Position numbers and translations under genes: made by a program. The notes beneath the pieces are model-generated. The model ran no database searches. It saw nothing but the letters and a program-made list of their open reading frames with translations, and was not told the DNA's origin. Below are positions 8,676 to 15,430 of a DNA stretch of 20,686 nucleotides, piece after piece; the first letter of the stretch is position 1, and the number at the start of each line of letters is the position of its first letter. This DNA comes from Bryobacterales bacterium (GTDB lineage: Bacteria; Acidobacteriota; Terriglobia; Bryobacterales; Bryobacteraceae), in contig JAEUQE010000169.1 of the NCBI GenBank assembly GCA_016789785.1, positions 1-20,686 on the forward strand, written 5' to 3'.

Positions 8676-8722
8676 GAACGTGTGTCGGGGCAAGCAGCCC
8701 AAGGACATGCGCGTGCTTGAGA
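8676..8722 (+). repeat. Imperfect direct repeat, copy 1 (47 bp)
   Basis: It starts GAACGTGTG and contains the core GGCAAGCAGCCCAAGGAC. It matches copy 2 at 10642-10688 at 41 of 47 positions. Copy 1 covers the predicted N-terminus of the methyltransferase (residues QPKDMRVLE). Weaker similarity may extend a further 30 bp upstream. Confidence 0.8.
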
Positions 8723-9204
8723 TCGGCTGCGGCGCCGGACGCATCACCCGTACCCTGGCGGGCATGTTCGGCGAAGTGCACGCCGTGGACGTCAGCGGCG
8801 AAATGGTGGCGCGTGCGCGATCGGCATTGGCCGGACAACACAACGCATTTTTGTACCAGAATAACGGATGTGACCTGACGGTCGTGCCCGAATTGGAGTT
8901 CGATTTTGCCTATTCCAGCATCGTTTTTCAACATATTCCCAGCCGTCCCGTAATCGAAAGTTACGTGAGGGAAGTGCACAGGCTGCTCCGCCCTGACGCT
9001 TTGTTCAAGTTTCAGGTGCAGGGAATCCAGGGAAATCACCGCGCCTTCGATACGTGGCTCGGCGCCTCGTTCTCGGAGTGGCAGGCTCGCGAGATGGCGG
9101 ACCGGACGGGTTTCGAATGCCGCTACACCTACGGAGCGAACACGCAATACTCCTGGCTTTGGTTCTTCAAAACGCCGGAGCATAAGCCTCAGAACGATAG
9201 GTGA
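8680..9204 (+). CDS. Class I SAM-dependent methyltransferase, probably lacking its N-terminus
   Basis: 174 aa from GTG 8680, or 165 aa from ATG 8707; neither has a clear ribosome site. The SAM-binding motif I (VLEIGCGAGR) lies at residues 12-21, then VHAVDVSGEMVARAR (33-47, motif II acidic residue D37), FDFAYSSIVFQHIP (74-87) and a C-terminal strand region. The fold needs a helix or two before motif I, and relatives usually have tens of residues there, so this gene is probably 5'-truncated. The presumed N-terminal region is also where a 47-bp sequence repeated at 10642 lies. The frame is open upstream to the stop of the TonB receptor gene but has no ATG. The substrate is unknown. It may be a decaying gene or use a non-standard start. 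Confidence 0.6.
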   Translation: MCRGKQPKDMRVLEIGCGAGRITRTLAGMFGEVHAVDVSGEMVARARSALAGQHNAFLYQNNGCDLTVVPELEFDFAYSSIVFQHIPSRPVIESYVREVHRLLRPDALFKFQVQGIQGNHRAFDTWLGASFSEWQAREMADRTGFECRYTYGANTQYSWLWFFKTPEHKPQNDR

Positions 9205-9309
9205 ATCCTCCCCGGAACGAACTGCCGCGCGGTCTCGGGAATAGCCCCGGGTTGCCGCGCGGGCCTATCGGCGCCTATCTGCTGGCCCGGCGGGAGGGAC
9301 AACACTAAG
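9205..9309. other. Convergent intergenic region with short GC-rich repeats
   Basis: Between the convergent methyltransferase genes, TGCCGCGCGG occurs twice about 30 nt apart, and its core CCGCGCGG is palindromic. The sequence between holds CCCGGG. This can fold into stems that could end transcription from both sides, but there is no T-tract. Confidence 0.35.
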
Positions 9310-10386
9310 TCAGGAGGCAGCCCGGCGAACAGTCCGAACGACTGACCGAATGACACTGAGAGAATGCGGGGATACTGCCGGCGGGAATCCCTCGGAACTG
9401 GATACGGCCCATTCGAGCCATGCCTCGTTCACTGCCTCGCTAACGACAACGGCGGCTATCTGGAACTGAAAACCCGCGTCGCACGATTCGCCGTAGCCGG
9501 CGGCCGCAGTCCATAGTCCATTCACGACCTCCACCGGACCGCCACCTTGAGCCCACCAGTTCGGCTGGTCGGAGCGCCTCGCCAGAACCCATAAGTGCAT
9601 GGTTGATCCAAGCGTCGCCCGGCCGCAAACAACGCCGCGGCTCGGGACAACTTCATTGGGAGCAGGAGAGGTGATCTCGACTGAACAGGAACGCAAAGCG
9701 GCGGCGGAGCGGTCCTCTCTTCTCATGAGCTTTCGGAGGGAGGTGCGGATTGCCGGGGGTAACATCGAACCGAGCGCCGAGCGCCATTGGTAACGGAAAA
9801 GCCAGCGCTGGTTGTGCTTCTGCGAGCACCAGTTATCGCCGGCCGGATCGAAAACGGGGCTGCTCGTCCTAGTAAAAAACGCCGTGCTGGAAATTACTTC
9901 ATCGAGCTGGAACATATCGTCGCTTCGCAGGAAACGAAACAGATTGTGAATCGTTGGAATGTGGATATCGTCGAGAATCAGGATCGCACCGGTGTCGAGA
10001 TGCGGGTAAAGATAGTAATACTCCAGATCGGGAAACGGATAGGCATGCGGGCCATCAATCAGCGCGAGTTGGACCTTCTGTTCAAAGGCATGGCGAGGCA
10101 GATGAAGCTGTGAGGGACCCTCTACAAACCGCACGACATCCTTACGCAGCAACGACGACTGCCGGACATTCCGGATGCTGCCGGCATAGTCCACGGCGAA
10201 GACCGTGTGATTCTCGCTCAAATGCGATAGGAGCAGTGTCGTTGCGCCGCAGCCAGTTTCCACCGAAAACTGTATCCTCCGGTCACGAGTATGTCGAACG
10301 ATACCCTTGAGCACGTCGGCGGAAACCGTGCCAGCACCATGAAGAGAACCGCGGATTTCGAGGATCTTTCGGAGCACATCTTCCAT
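9310..10386 (-). CDS. Methyltransferase_24-type SAM methyltransferase with extra C-terminal beta domain
   Basis: 358 aa. The ATG at 10386 follows GAGGGG (4-5 nt spacing); the frame continues upstream to 10776 but that extension is intergenic and partly repeat sequence. Residues about 35-155 form a Rossmann methyltransferase: motif I VETGCGATT (42-50), acidic residue in VFAVDYAG (62-69), then ALIDGPHAYPFPDLEYYY (108-125) and ILILDDIH (135-142), typical of the Methyltransf_24 group. After a basic linker (RKLMRRED, 218-225), residues about 235-325 form a second domain (VEITSPAPNEVV; LWVLARRSDQPNWWAQGGGP; NGLWTAA). It resembles the small beta-sandwich modules found appended to many bacterial proteins. 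No signal peptide. Possibly a cell-surface glycan or lipid methylase; that is inference only. Confidence 0.8.
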   Translation of the reverse strand: MEDVLRKILEIRGSLHGAGTVSADVLKGIVRHTRDRRIQFSVETGCGATTLLLSHLSENHTVFAVDYAGSIRNVRQSSLLRKDVVRFVEGPSQLHLPRHAFEQKVQLALIDGPHAYPFPDLEYYYLYPHLDTGAILILDDIHIPTIHNLFRFLRSDDMFQLDEVISSTAFFTRTSSPVFDPAGDNWCSQKHNQRWLFRYQWRSALGSMLPPAIRTSLRKLMRREDRSAAALRSCSVEITSPAPNEVVPSRGVVCGRATLGSTMHLWVLARRSDQPNWWAQGGGPVEVVNGLWTAAAGYGESCDAGFQFQIAAVVVSEAVNEAWLEWAVSSSEGFPPAVSPHSLSVIRSVVRTVRRAAS

Positions 10387-10641
10387 TCCACCCCTCGCTT
10401 GCTGCCCCAGTGAGTCACGTCGGTTTGGCCACGCGCACGACGATTGGTTGATACGGCCGCAGCCCCGTGATGGGCTAGTATAACAGAGCGATTCTGGCTG
10501 GCGAGCGCCAGAACACCCAACACACTCAACAGGGACCGGCCCGCAAACCGGGCCTCTCTGCTTGCCTTGGTTTCCATCAAGGAGGGAATAGTCGATTTGA
10601 GCACACCATTCGCTTCCTGCCGCGCCGAATGGTGTCCTCGA
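10387..10641. other. Intergenic region with inverted repeat
   Basis: No gene is supported. A perfect 10-bp inverted repeat, ACACCATTCG (10603-10612) and CGAATGGTGT (10626-10635), has a 13-nt loop. It lies about 60 nt past the sulfatase stop on that gene's strand. No T-run follows on either strand. A smaller stem CCTTG...CAAGG lies at about 10565-10582. Confidence 0.45.
10603..10635. repeat. Inverted repeat, 10-bp perfect arms
   Basis: Arms ACACCATTCG and CGAATGGTGT with a 13-nt loop. It could serve as a bidirectional mRNA-end stem between the sulfatase and the methyltransferase promoter region, or as a protein-binding site. It also lies directly beside repeat copy 2. Confidence 0.6.
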
Positions 10642-10688
10642 GAACGTGTGCCAAGGCAAGCAGCCCAAGGACCTGCGCCTGCTGGAGA
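10642..10688 (+). repeat. Imperfect direct repeat, copy 2 (47 bp)
   Basis: Partner of 8676-8722 in the same orientation (41/47 identical). In one frame it reads GKQPKDLRLLE, like the start of the methyltransferase core, but the likeness ends after 47 bp, three bases before the sulfatase stop codon complement. It is either a remnant of a second methyltransferase gene or a dispersed genomic repeat. Confidence 0.8.
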
Positions 10689-10691
10689 GCC

Positions 10692-12332
10692 TCACACCCC
10701 GCCAGAACTTGTCTCCCCGAACTGCGGATTCCAAATCCACGGAATCACGCGGTTCTTGCGAGCCCATGTCTCCCACTGCACCGCCATGCGTTTCACGCGC
10801 TCCGGATACCTCCCCGCGAGGTTCACCTGCTCCGTGCGGTCCGCCTCGATATCATAGAGTTCCCAATCGCCCCTCGGATACACCGCCGTGATCTTCCACT
10901 TACCGTCGCGGACAGCGCGGCTGCCTTCGTGCTCCCAGAACAGCGGTCCGCGATTCACCTTCTTGCCCTGAAGCATCGGAGCCATATTCACACCCGTGAC
11001 TTCAGCCGGAGCCTTCGTACCAGCTACCGAAGCAAGCGTCGGCAGCACGTCGATGAAGTGCCACGGCTCATGATTCACCCCGCCTGTAAGACCCTTCAGT
11101 CCGCCGGGCCAATGCACAATGCTCGGCGACGAAATGCCGCCCTCATGCGTATAGTGCTTATACAAACGCCACGGCGTGTTACAGGCGTTGGCCCACCCCG
11201 AGCCATAGCTGTGGTACGTGCCCGGCTGGCCCATCTTGTCGAACTCCGCGCCCGTATGCAGCACGTTGGTGGGGCCGCTCGAAACATCGAATCCCCAGGG
11301 ATCCCATTCGGCACAGGCGCCGTTATCCGCACAAAACAAAATCAGCGTGTTCGATAACTCGCCGGCGGCTTCGATATTGCCAAGCACGCGGCCAATGTTC
11401 TGATCCATGTTGTCGACCATTGCCGCGAACACGGCCATGCGGCGTGCGAGGTCCTTCCGCCGGTCCGCGGGAGTCGTGTCCCAGGCAGGATTCTCTTTGG
11501 CCGCCCATCCATTCACATCAGAGACGCGATTCGGCCCAACCACCGAACGTGGCGACATCTTCCACCTTGGATCCACGAGCCCTAGTTGGCGCATACGCGC
11601 GAAACGCTTCTCACGGATCACGTCCCAGCCTTGCTCGTAAATCTGCTGATACTTATCGATCAGGTTCTTCGGCGCATGCAGCGGAAAGTGCGGCGCGTTG
11701 TAAGCGAGATAGTGGAACCAGGGTTTGTCCGGCGTCTTGCGGGCAGCTTGGAGAAAAGTGAGCGAATGGTCCGTAATGGCATCCGTGGCGAAGAAAGGCT
11801 CTTTCCCCGGAGTAACCGGACGGCCCGAAGGCAGCCGCGTATACTTACCGGCGTTCCAGAAGCTGTCAAAGCCGTGAATCATGCCGTAATACTCTTCAAA
11901 GCCGCGCTGGATCGGCCCCGGCTCGCCGAGATGCCACTTTCCGGTCATGAACGTCGTGTAACCCGAATCGCGAAGCACGCGCGGAAGAAAGACAGTCGAT
12001 TCCGCGATCCGCCCCGTGTAACCCGGGAAGTCCGGGCGAGCCTTGCCACCCTGCATATTGCCCATGCCGACGGCGTGCGGATGCTGACCGGTCATCAGCG
12101 CGGCGCGCGAGGGGCAGCATCGCGCATTGCTGTAGAGCTGCGTGAAGCGCACTCCGCCCTTCGCCAGCCGGTCGATATTCGGAGTCTCGATCTCACCGCC
12201 GTAACAGCCCGGGTCGGAGTAGCCGAGATCGTCGGCGAGGATCAGGAGAATGTTGGGGCGCTTGGAAGCAGCCCCCGCGGTGAAGGCCGAAGCCGCGGGC
12301 AGAGTTTGAAGGAATTGACGCCGGTTGATCAT
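10692..12332 (-). CDS. Tat-exported sulfatase (arylsulfatase family S1)
   Basis: 546 aa. The Tat signal NRRQFLQTLPAASAFTAGA covers residues 3-21. The active-site signature CCPSRAALMTG (72-82) gives the C-x-P-S-R motif with C72 as the residue converted to formylglycine by a sulfatase-maturing enzyme, so an Fe-S or FGE-type maturase must be encoded elsewhere. Metal ligands D34 and D35 lie in LADDLGYSD, K132 and H134 in TGKWHLG, and FCADNGA supplies later ligands. Length and order match complete arylsulfatases. It would remove sulfate esters from glycans or aromatic esters in the periplasm. The start lies six bases after the stop of a disrupted upstream frame, with no visible ribosome site, suggesting it depended on translation of that upstream gene. 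Confidence 0.95.
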   Translation of the reverse strand: MINRRQFLQTLPAASAFTAGAASKRPNILLILADDLGYSDPGCYGGEIETPNIDRLAKGGVRFTQLYSNARCCPSRAALMTGQHPHAVGMGNMQGGKARPDFPGYTGRIAESTVFLPRVLRDSGYTTFMTGKWHLGEPGPIQRGFEEYYGMIHGFDSFWNAGKYTRLPSGRPVTPGKEPFFATDAITDHSLTFLQAARKTPDKPWFHYLAYNAPHFPLHAPKNLIDKYQQIYEQGWDVIREKRFARMRQLGLVDPRWKMSPRSVVGPNRVSDVNGWAAKENPAWDTTPADRRKDLARRMAVFAAMVDNMDQNIGRVLGNIEAAGELSNTLILFCADNGACAEWDPWGFDVSSGPTNVLHTGAEFDKMGQPGTYHSYGSGWANACNTPWRLYKHYTHEGGISSPSIVHWPGGLKGLTGGVNHEPWHFIDVLPTLASVAGTKAPAEVTGVNMAPMLQGKKVNRGPLFWEHEGSRAVRDGKWKITAVYPRGDWELYDIEADRTEQVNLAGRYPERVKRMAVQWETWARKNRVIPWIWNPQFGETSSGGV

Positions 12333-12338
12333 AGTTGT

Positions 12339-12892
12339 TCAGTTGGTGGGTGGCTTGCGCCCCCGATTCACGATGTCGACAAAATCATCAAACCACAAAG
12401 GATTGGCCGGCGGTGCCCCCTCCGCATCCGGGGGCAGCGATTTCGGAATGAAGATCGGGTTGATAAACCATGCCATGCCGCCAGCGGGCACAGTGCGTGG
12501 AGATACTGGCTCACATAACCGTAAGTGACGAGTTTCACGCCGTGGCGCAGGCAACGATAGTAAGTGGCGAGGAAATTCCGGGTTTTCGGCCTACCTTTCT
12601 CCGCCGGTGGACTCAATGATTTAGGGCGTGGCGCGGAACCATTCCGCGGGCGCTTCAGCAAACCGGTCTCAATCAACTCCTGATAGGTTTGGCAACCCCA
12701 GTAATCCGATAGATCACTACCAAGGTTTGATGTCTTCTTCTGCTTGATCCTGTTCGCGTGATGACAGATCGTGAGGGGCACACGGTGTGGGAGGCGATGG
12801 AAGAAGTGGAGCGGCTCCCCGAGTCCGGACAGGCCGCATCCACCGCTTGTTACCGGGATGTGAATATCATTCCCATCGCGCCATCGAGTAAG
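12339..12892 (-). pseudogene. Disrupted unknown ORF directly upstream of the sulfatase
   Basis: On the minus strand one frame is open from 12892 (just after TGA 12893-12895) to about 12480 and reads coherent protein: HIPVTSGGCGLSGLGEPLHF, NLGSDLSDYWGCQTYQELIE and RHGVKLVTYGYVSQYLHALC. Near 12478-12484 the sense passes to another frame (GMAWFINPIFIPKSLPPDAE, then PLWFDDFVDIVN) that ends at TGA 12339-12341. Adding one G at GCGGC would restore CPLAGMAWF, so a single-base deletion is likely. No convincing start codon is seen and the upstream end is also closed by a stop, so the 5' part may be missing too. I do not recognise the family. The segment near the shift is moderately hydrophobic. The six-base gap to the sulfatase suggests a former operon. 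A sequencing error could also explain the shift. Confidence 0.6.
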
Positions 12893-12908
12893 TCAGCATC
12901 GACTAAGT
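12882..12908. repeat. Imperfect 12-bp tandem repeat
   Basis: CATCGAGTAAGT and CATCGACTAAGT lie 15 bp apart with one mismatch. They sit at the upstream edge of the disrupted frame, at the in-frame stop. Confidence 0.55.
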
Positions 12909-13249
12909 GCCGCGGTGGCCATTTCCTCCGGCAGGCGGCCACCGCACCAGGCTTCACGAGCGCTTCGGGCCGGCCTGCTTACCGTCACGGGTGGATAGGG
13001 TGGGCCAACCCATCCGCGTGGTGATCCGGCTCGAAGTGGGCGTCCTGACCCACGCCGTGGAGATCCCTCCCGAACGCCTTTCTCCGGCTCAGCCTTGAGG
13101 GGGAATCACATCTCGCACACGGCTTTCTTTCTGCCTTGCGGTGAATACCAGCGCTCTCACGATTGAGCCGCCGGGCTGCCCACGCCTCCAGTTGGCTGCT
13201 GCGAGACACCAGATTCCATTTGGCCTCAGGATTGCTCCCTGAAGACCGC
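12896..13249. other. Gene-poor stretch before the hydrolase operon
   Basis: A strong inverted repeat, GCGGTGGCC (12912-12920) and GGCCACCGC (12937-12945) with a 16-nt loop, is the clearest structure. On the plus strand 12991-13098 reads RVGQPIRVVIRLEVGV and LTHAVEIPPERLSPAQP before a stop, with high third-position GC, and may be the tail of a lost gene. I do not recognise it. The operon promoter should lie in 13100-13240. I see TTGCGG at about 13136 but no good -10 box. Confidence 0.4.
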
Positions 13250-15430
13250 ATGACTGCCGACCTTACCCGCCGCGAGGCGGTACTTCTGGTTGCCGCTGCC
13301 GGCTCCGCGGACGATACGGCGGCCCAAACGCTATCGTCCGCGCCTCCCCCATCGCCCGCCTGGTGCGACCGGCCCATGCGCTGGGCACAGGTCGCATTCA
13401 CCGAGGACGATCCTGGCCAATACGACCCGAAGATGTGGCTCGATTACTTTCGGGAGATCCACGCCGACGCGGCCTGCCTGAGTGCCGGCGGTGTCGTGGC
13501 CTTCTACCCGACGGCGATCCCGCTCCACTACCGCAGCCGGTTTCTCGGCTCGGGCGACGCGTTTGGCGATCTGGTGAAAGGCTGCCGCTCACTCGGCATG
13601 AACGTCATCGCCCGCACCGACCCCCATGCCATGCGCGAGGAAGCGTTTCGGGCGCACCCCGAATGGGTGGCTCGTGACGCAACCGGTGCGCCTCGCCGCC
13701 ACTGGGCCGACCCCTCGCTCTACGTCACCTGCGCGCTTGGCCCCTACAACTTCGAGTTCATGACCGGGGTCACCCGCGAGATCGTCTCCCGCTATCGCGT
13801 CGACGGCGTGTTCTCCAACCGCTGGGCCGGCCACGGCATCTGCTACTGCGAGAGTTGCCGCAAGCTGTTTCGCGCCTTCTCCGGAATCGACCTCCCCACC
13901 GGCCCTGACCACTCCGGCCCCGCTTGGCGCAAGCACGCCGCCTGGGAGGAAAGCCGCCTGTTCGAACTCTGGCGCCTTTGGGATCGCACCATCCGCGCCG
14001 TCAATCCCGAGGCCTGTTTCATCGCCAACTCCGGCGGTGGCGCCCTCTCCGAACTCGACATGTCCACGGTTGGCCAACTGGCGCCGATCCTCTTCGCCGA
14101 CAAACAGGCGCGCCGCGGTCTGATGCCTCCTTGGGGCAACGGCAAGAACGGCAAGGAGTACCGTTCGGCCATGGGCCGCAAGCCGATCGGGGGCATCTTT
14201 AGCGTGGGTGTCGAAGAGCCCTACCGCTGGAAGGACTCCGTGCAGTCCGCCGCGGAAATCAAGGTCTGGGCGATCGACGGCATTGCACAGGGCCTGCGCC
14301 CCTGGTTCACCAAGTTCAACGCCAAGCCATACGACAAGCGTTGGATGCCCGTGGTGAAGGACATCTACACCTGGCACTGGAAGAACGAATCGTATCTTCG
14401 CAACGAAGCGAATCTGGCCCGCGCGGCGATCGTCTATTCGCAACAAACGGCCCGGTTCTACGGCGGCGAACAGGCCCGGCGCCTTGTCGAAGAACCTCTG
14501 CTTGGCTGCTATCAGGCCCTGGTGGAAGCCCGCATCCCGTTTGAGATGGTTCATGACCGCATGCTCGACGCCGAGCGCCTGAAGCCCTACCAACTGCTGG
14601 TTCTGCCGAACCTCACGCTGCTCTCGGATGCGCAGTGCCGGCAGATCGAAGCCTTTGTCGCAAACGGGGGCAGCCTCGTCGCCACCAGTGAAACCTCGCT
14701 ACACGACGAACAGGGCAACCCGCGTCCCGACTTCGGCCTCGCCCGCCTGTTTGGTTGTTCCTACGCGGGCCGAATTGACCAGCGCCTGCAGAACTCCTAC
14801 CTCACGCTGGAACACGCCACCAACCACCCCATTCTGGCCGGGTTCGCCGGGACGCCGCGCATCATCAACGGTGTGCGATGGGTGCATACGAAGTCCGCCG
14901 GATACCGCGCTCCGGTCACCCTGGTCCCGTCCTATCCCGACCTCCCCATGGAGAGCGTCTGGACCGGCCGTCCCCGCACGGATCAACCCGCCGTGTATTG
15001 CCGCGAAGCCGGCCCCGGCCGTGTCGTCTACTTCCCCATGGACATCGACCGTACGTTCTGGGAAGTGCTCTCCGGCGATCACGCACAACTGCTGCGCAAC
15101 GCCTTTCTCTGGGCCTGCCCGAAGGTGAGCCCGGTCCGCGTCACAGGCCAGGGCTTCCTCGATCTGGCGGTTTGGCGCCAGAAGGATTCCCTCACTCTCC
15201 ACATCGTAAACCTGACCAACCCCATGTCCATGAAAGGCCCCTTCCGGGAGTTCTATCCGGTTGGTCCGCTTCGCATCGAATGGGACCTTCCCGAAGGAGT
15301 GAATCCGAAGAATGTCCGGTTCCTGGTCTCAGCGGCGCGCCCCGCTTGGAAGCGCTCGGGAAACACCCTCAACCTGGACGTGCCGCGCGTCGAGCTACAC
15401 GAAGTGATCGCGCTCGACCTCAAAGGATGA
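13250..15430 (+). CDS. Putative glycoside hydrolase with TIM-barrel and beta-galactosidase-trimerisation-like domain
   Basis: 726 aa from the ATG at 13250, chosen because it begins a Tat-like leader (TRREAVLLVAAAG); the frame extends upstream to 13163 without protein-like sequence. Residues about 45-370 look like a hypothetical glycosyl-hydrolase (GHL6/GH42-like) barrel: LGMNVIARTDPHAM (115-128), YRVDGVFSNRWAG (182-194) and the cysteine cluster CYCESCRKLF (198-207). Residues about 390-620 resemble the GH42 trimerisation, glutamine-amidotransferase-like fold (ARAAIVYSQQTARFYGG; LLVLPNLTLLSD; FVANGGSLVATSE), followed by a beta C-terminal domain. The exact family and substrate are not certain. 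The catalytic acids cannot be assigned with confidence. The stop overlaps the next start by 4 nt (ATGA). Confidence 0.75.
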   Translation: MTADLTRREAVLLVAAAGSADDTAAQTLSSAPPPSPAWCDRPMRWAQVAFTEDDPGQYDPKMWLDYFREIHADAACLSAGGVVAFYPTAIPLHYRSRFLGSGDAFGDLVKGCRSLGMNVIARTDPHAMREEAFRAHPEWVARDATGAPRRHWADPSLYVTCALGPYNFEFMTGVTREIVSRYRVDGVFSNRWAGHGICYCESCRKLFRAFSGIDLPTGPDHSGPAWRKHAAWEESRLFELWRLWDRTIRAVNPEACFIANSGGGALSELDMSTVGQLAPILFADKQARRGLMPPWGNGKNGKEYRSAMGRKPIGGIFSVGVEEPYRWKDSVQSAAEIKVWAIDGIAQGLRPWFTKFNAKPYDKRWMPVVKDIYTWHWKNESYLRNEANLARAAIVYSQQTARFYGGEQARRLVEEPLLGCYQALVEARIPFEMVHDRMLDAERLKPYQLLVLPNLTLLSDAQCRQIEAFVANGGSLVATSETSLHDEQGNPRPDFGLARLFGCSYAGRIDQRLQNSYLTLEHATNHPILAGFAGTPRIINGVRWVHTKSAGYRAPVTLVPSYPDLPMESVWTGRPRTDQPAVYCREAGPGRVVYFPMDIDRTFWEVLSGDHAQLLRNAFLWACPKVSPVRVTGQGFLDLAVWRQKDSLTLHIVNLTNPMSMKGPFREFYPVGPLRIEWDLPEGVNPKNVRFLVSAARPAWKRSGNTLNLDVPRVELHEVIALDLKG

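Noticed and set aside
8584..8680. Stop-codon read-through from the TonB receptor into the methyltransferase
   Set aside because: The frames coincide and no further stop intervenes, but the receptor ends in the normal terminal Phe. One in three chance agreement is enough to explain it.
10387..10776. N-terminal extension of the Methyltransf_24 gene
   Set aside because: The extra 130 codons cover an inverted repeat and repeat copy 2 and are not protein-like. ATG 10386 has a good ribosome site.
11586..12518. 310-codon plus-strand frame over the sulfatase gene
   Set aside because: Antisense shadow of a sulfatase with complete active-site motifs.
13589..14593. 334-codon open frame antisense to the first hydrolase gene
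   Set aside because: Same explanation; the sense strand carries a coherent protein over the whole stretch.
14878..15426. N-terminal extension of the second hydrolase
   Set aside because: It lies inside the first hydrolase gene in another frame, while the signal peptide begins at 15427/15433.
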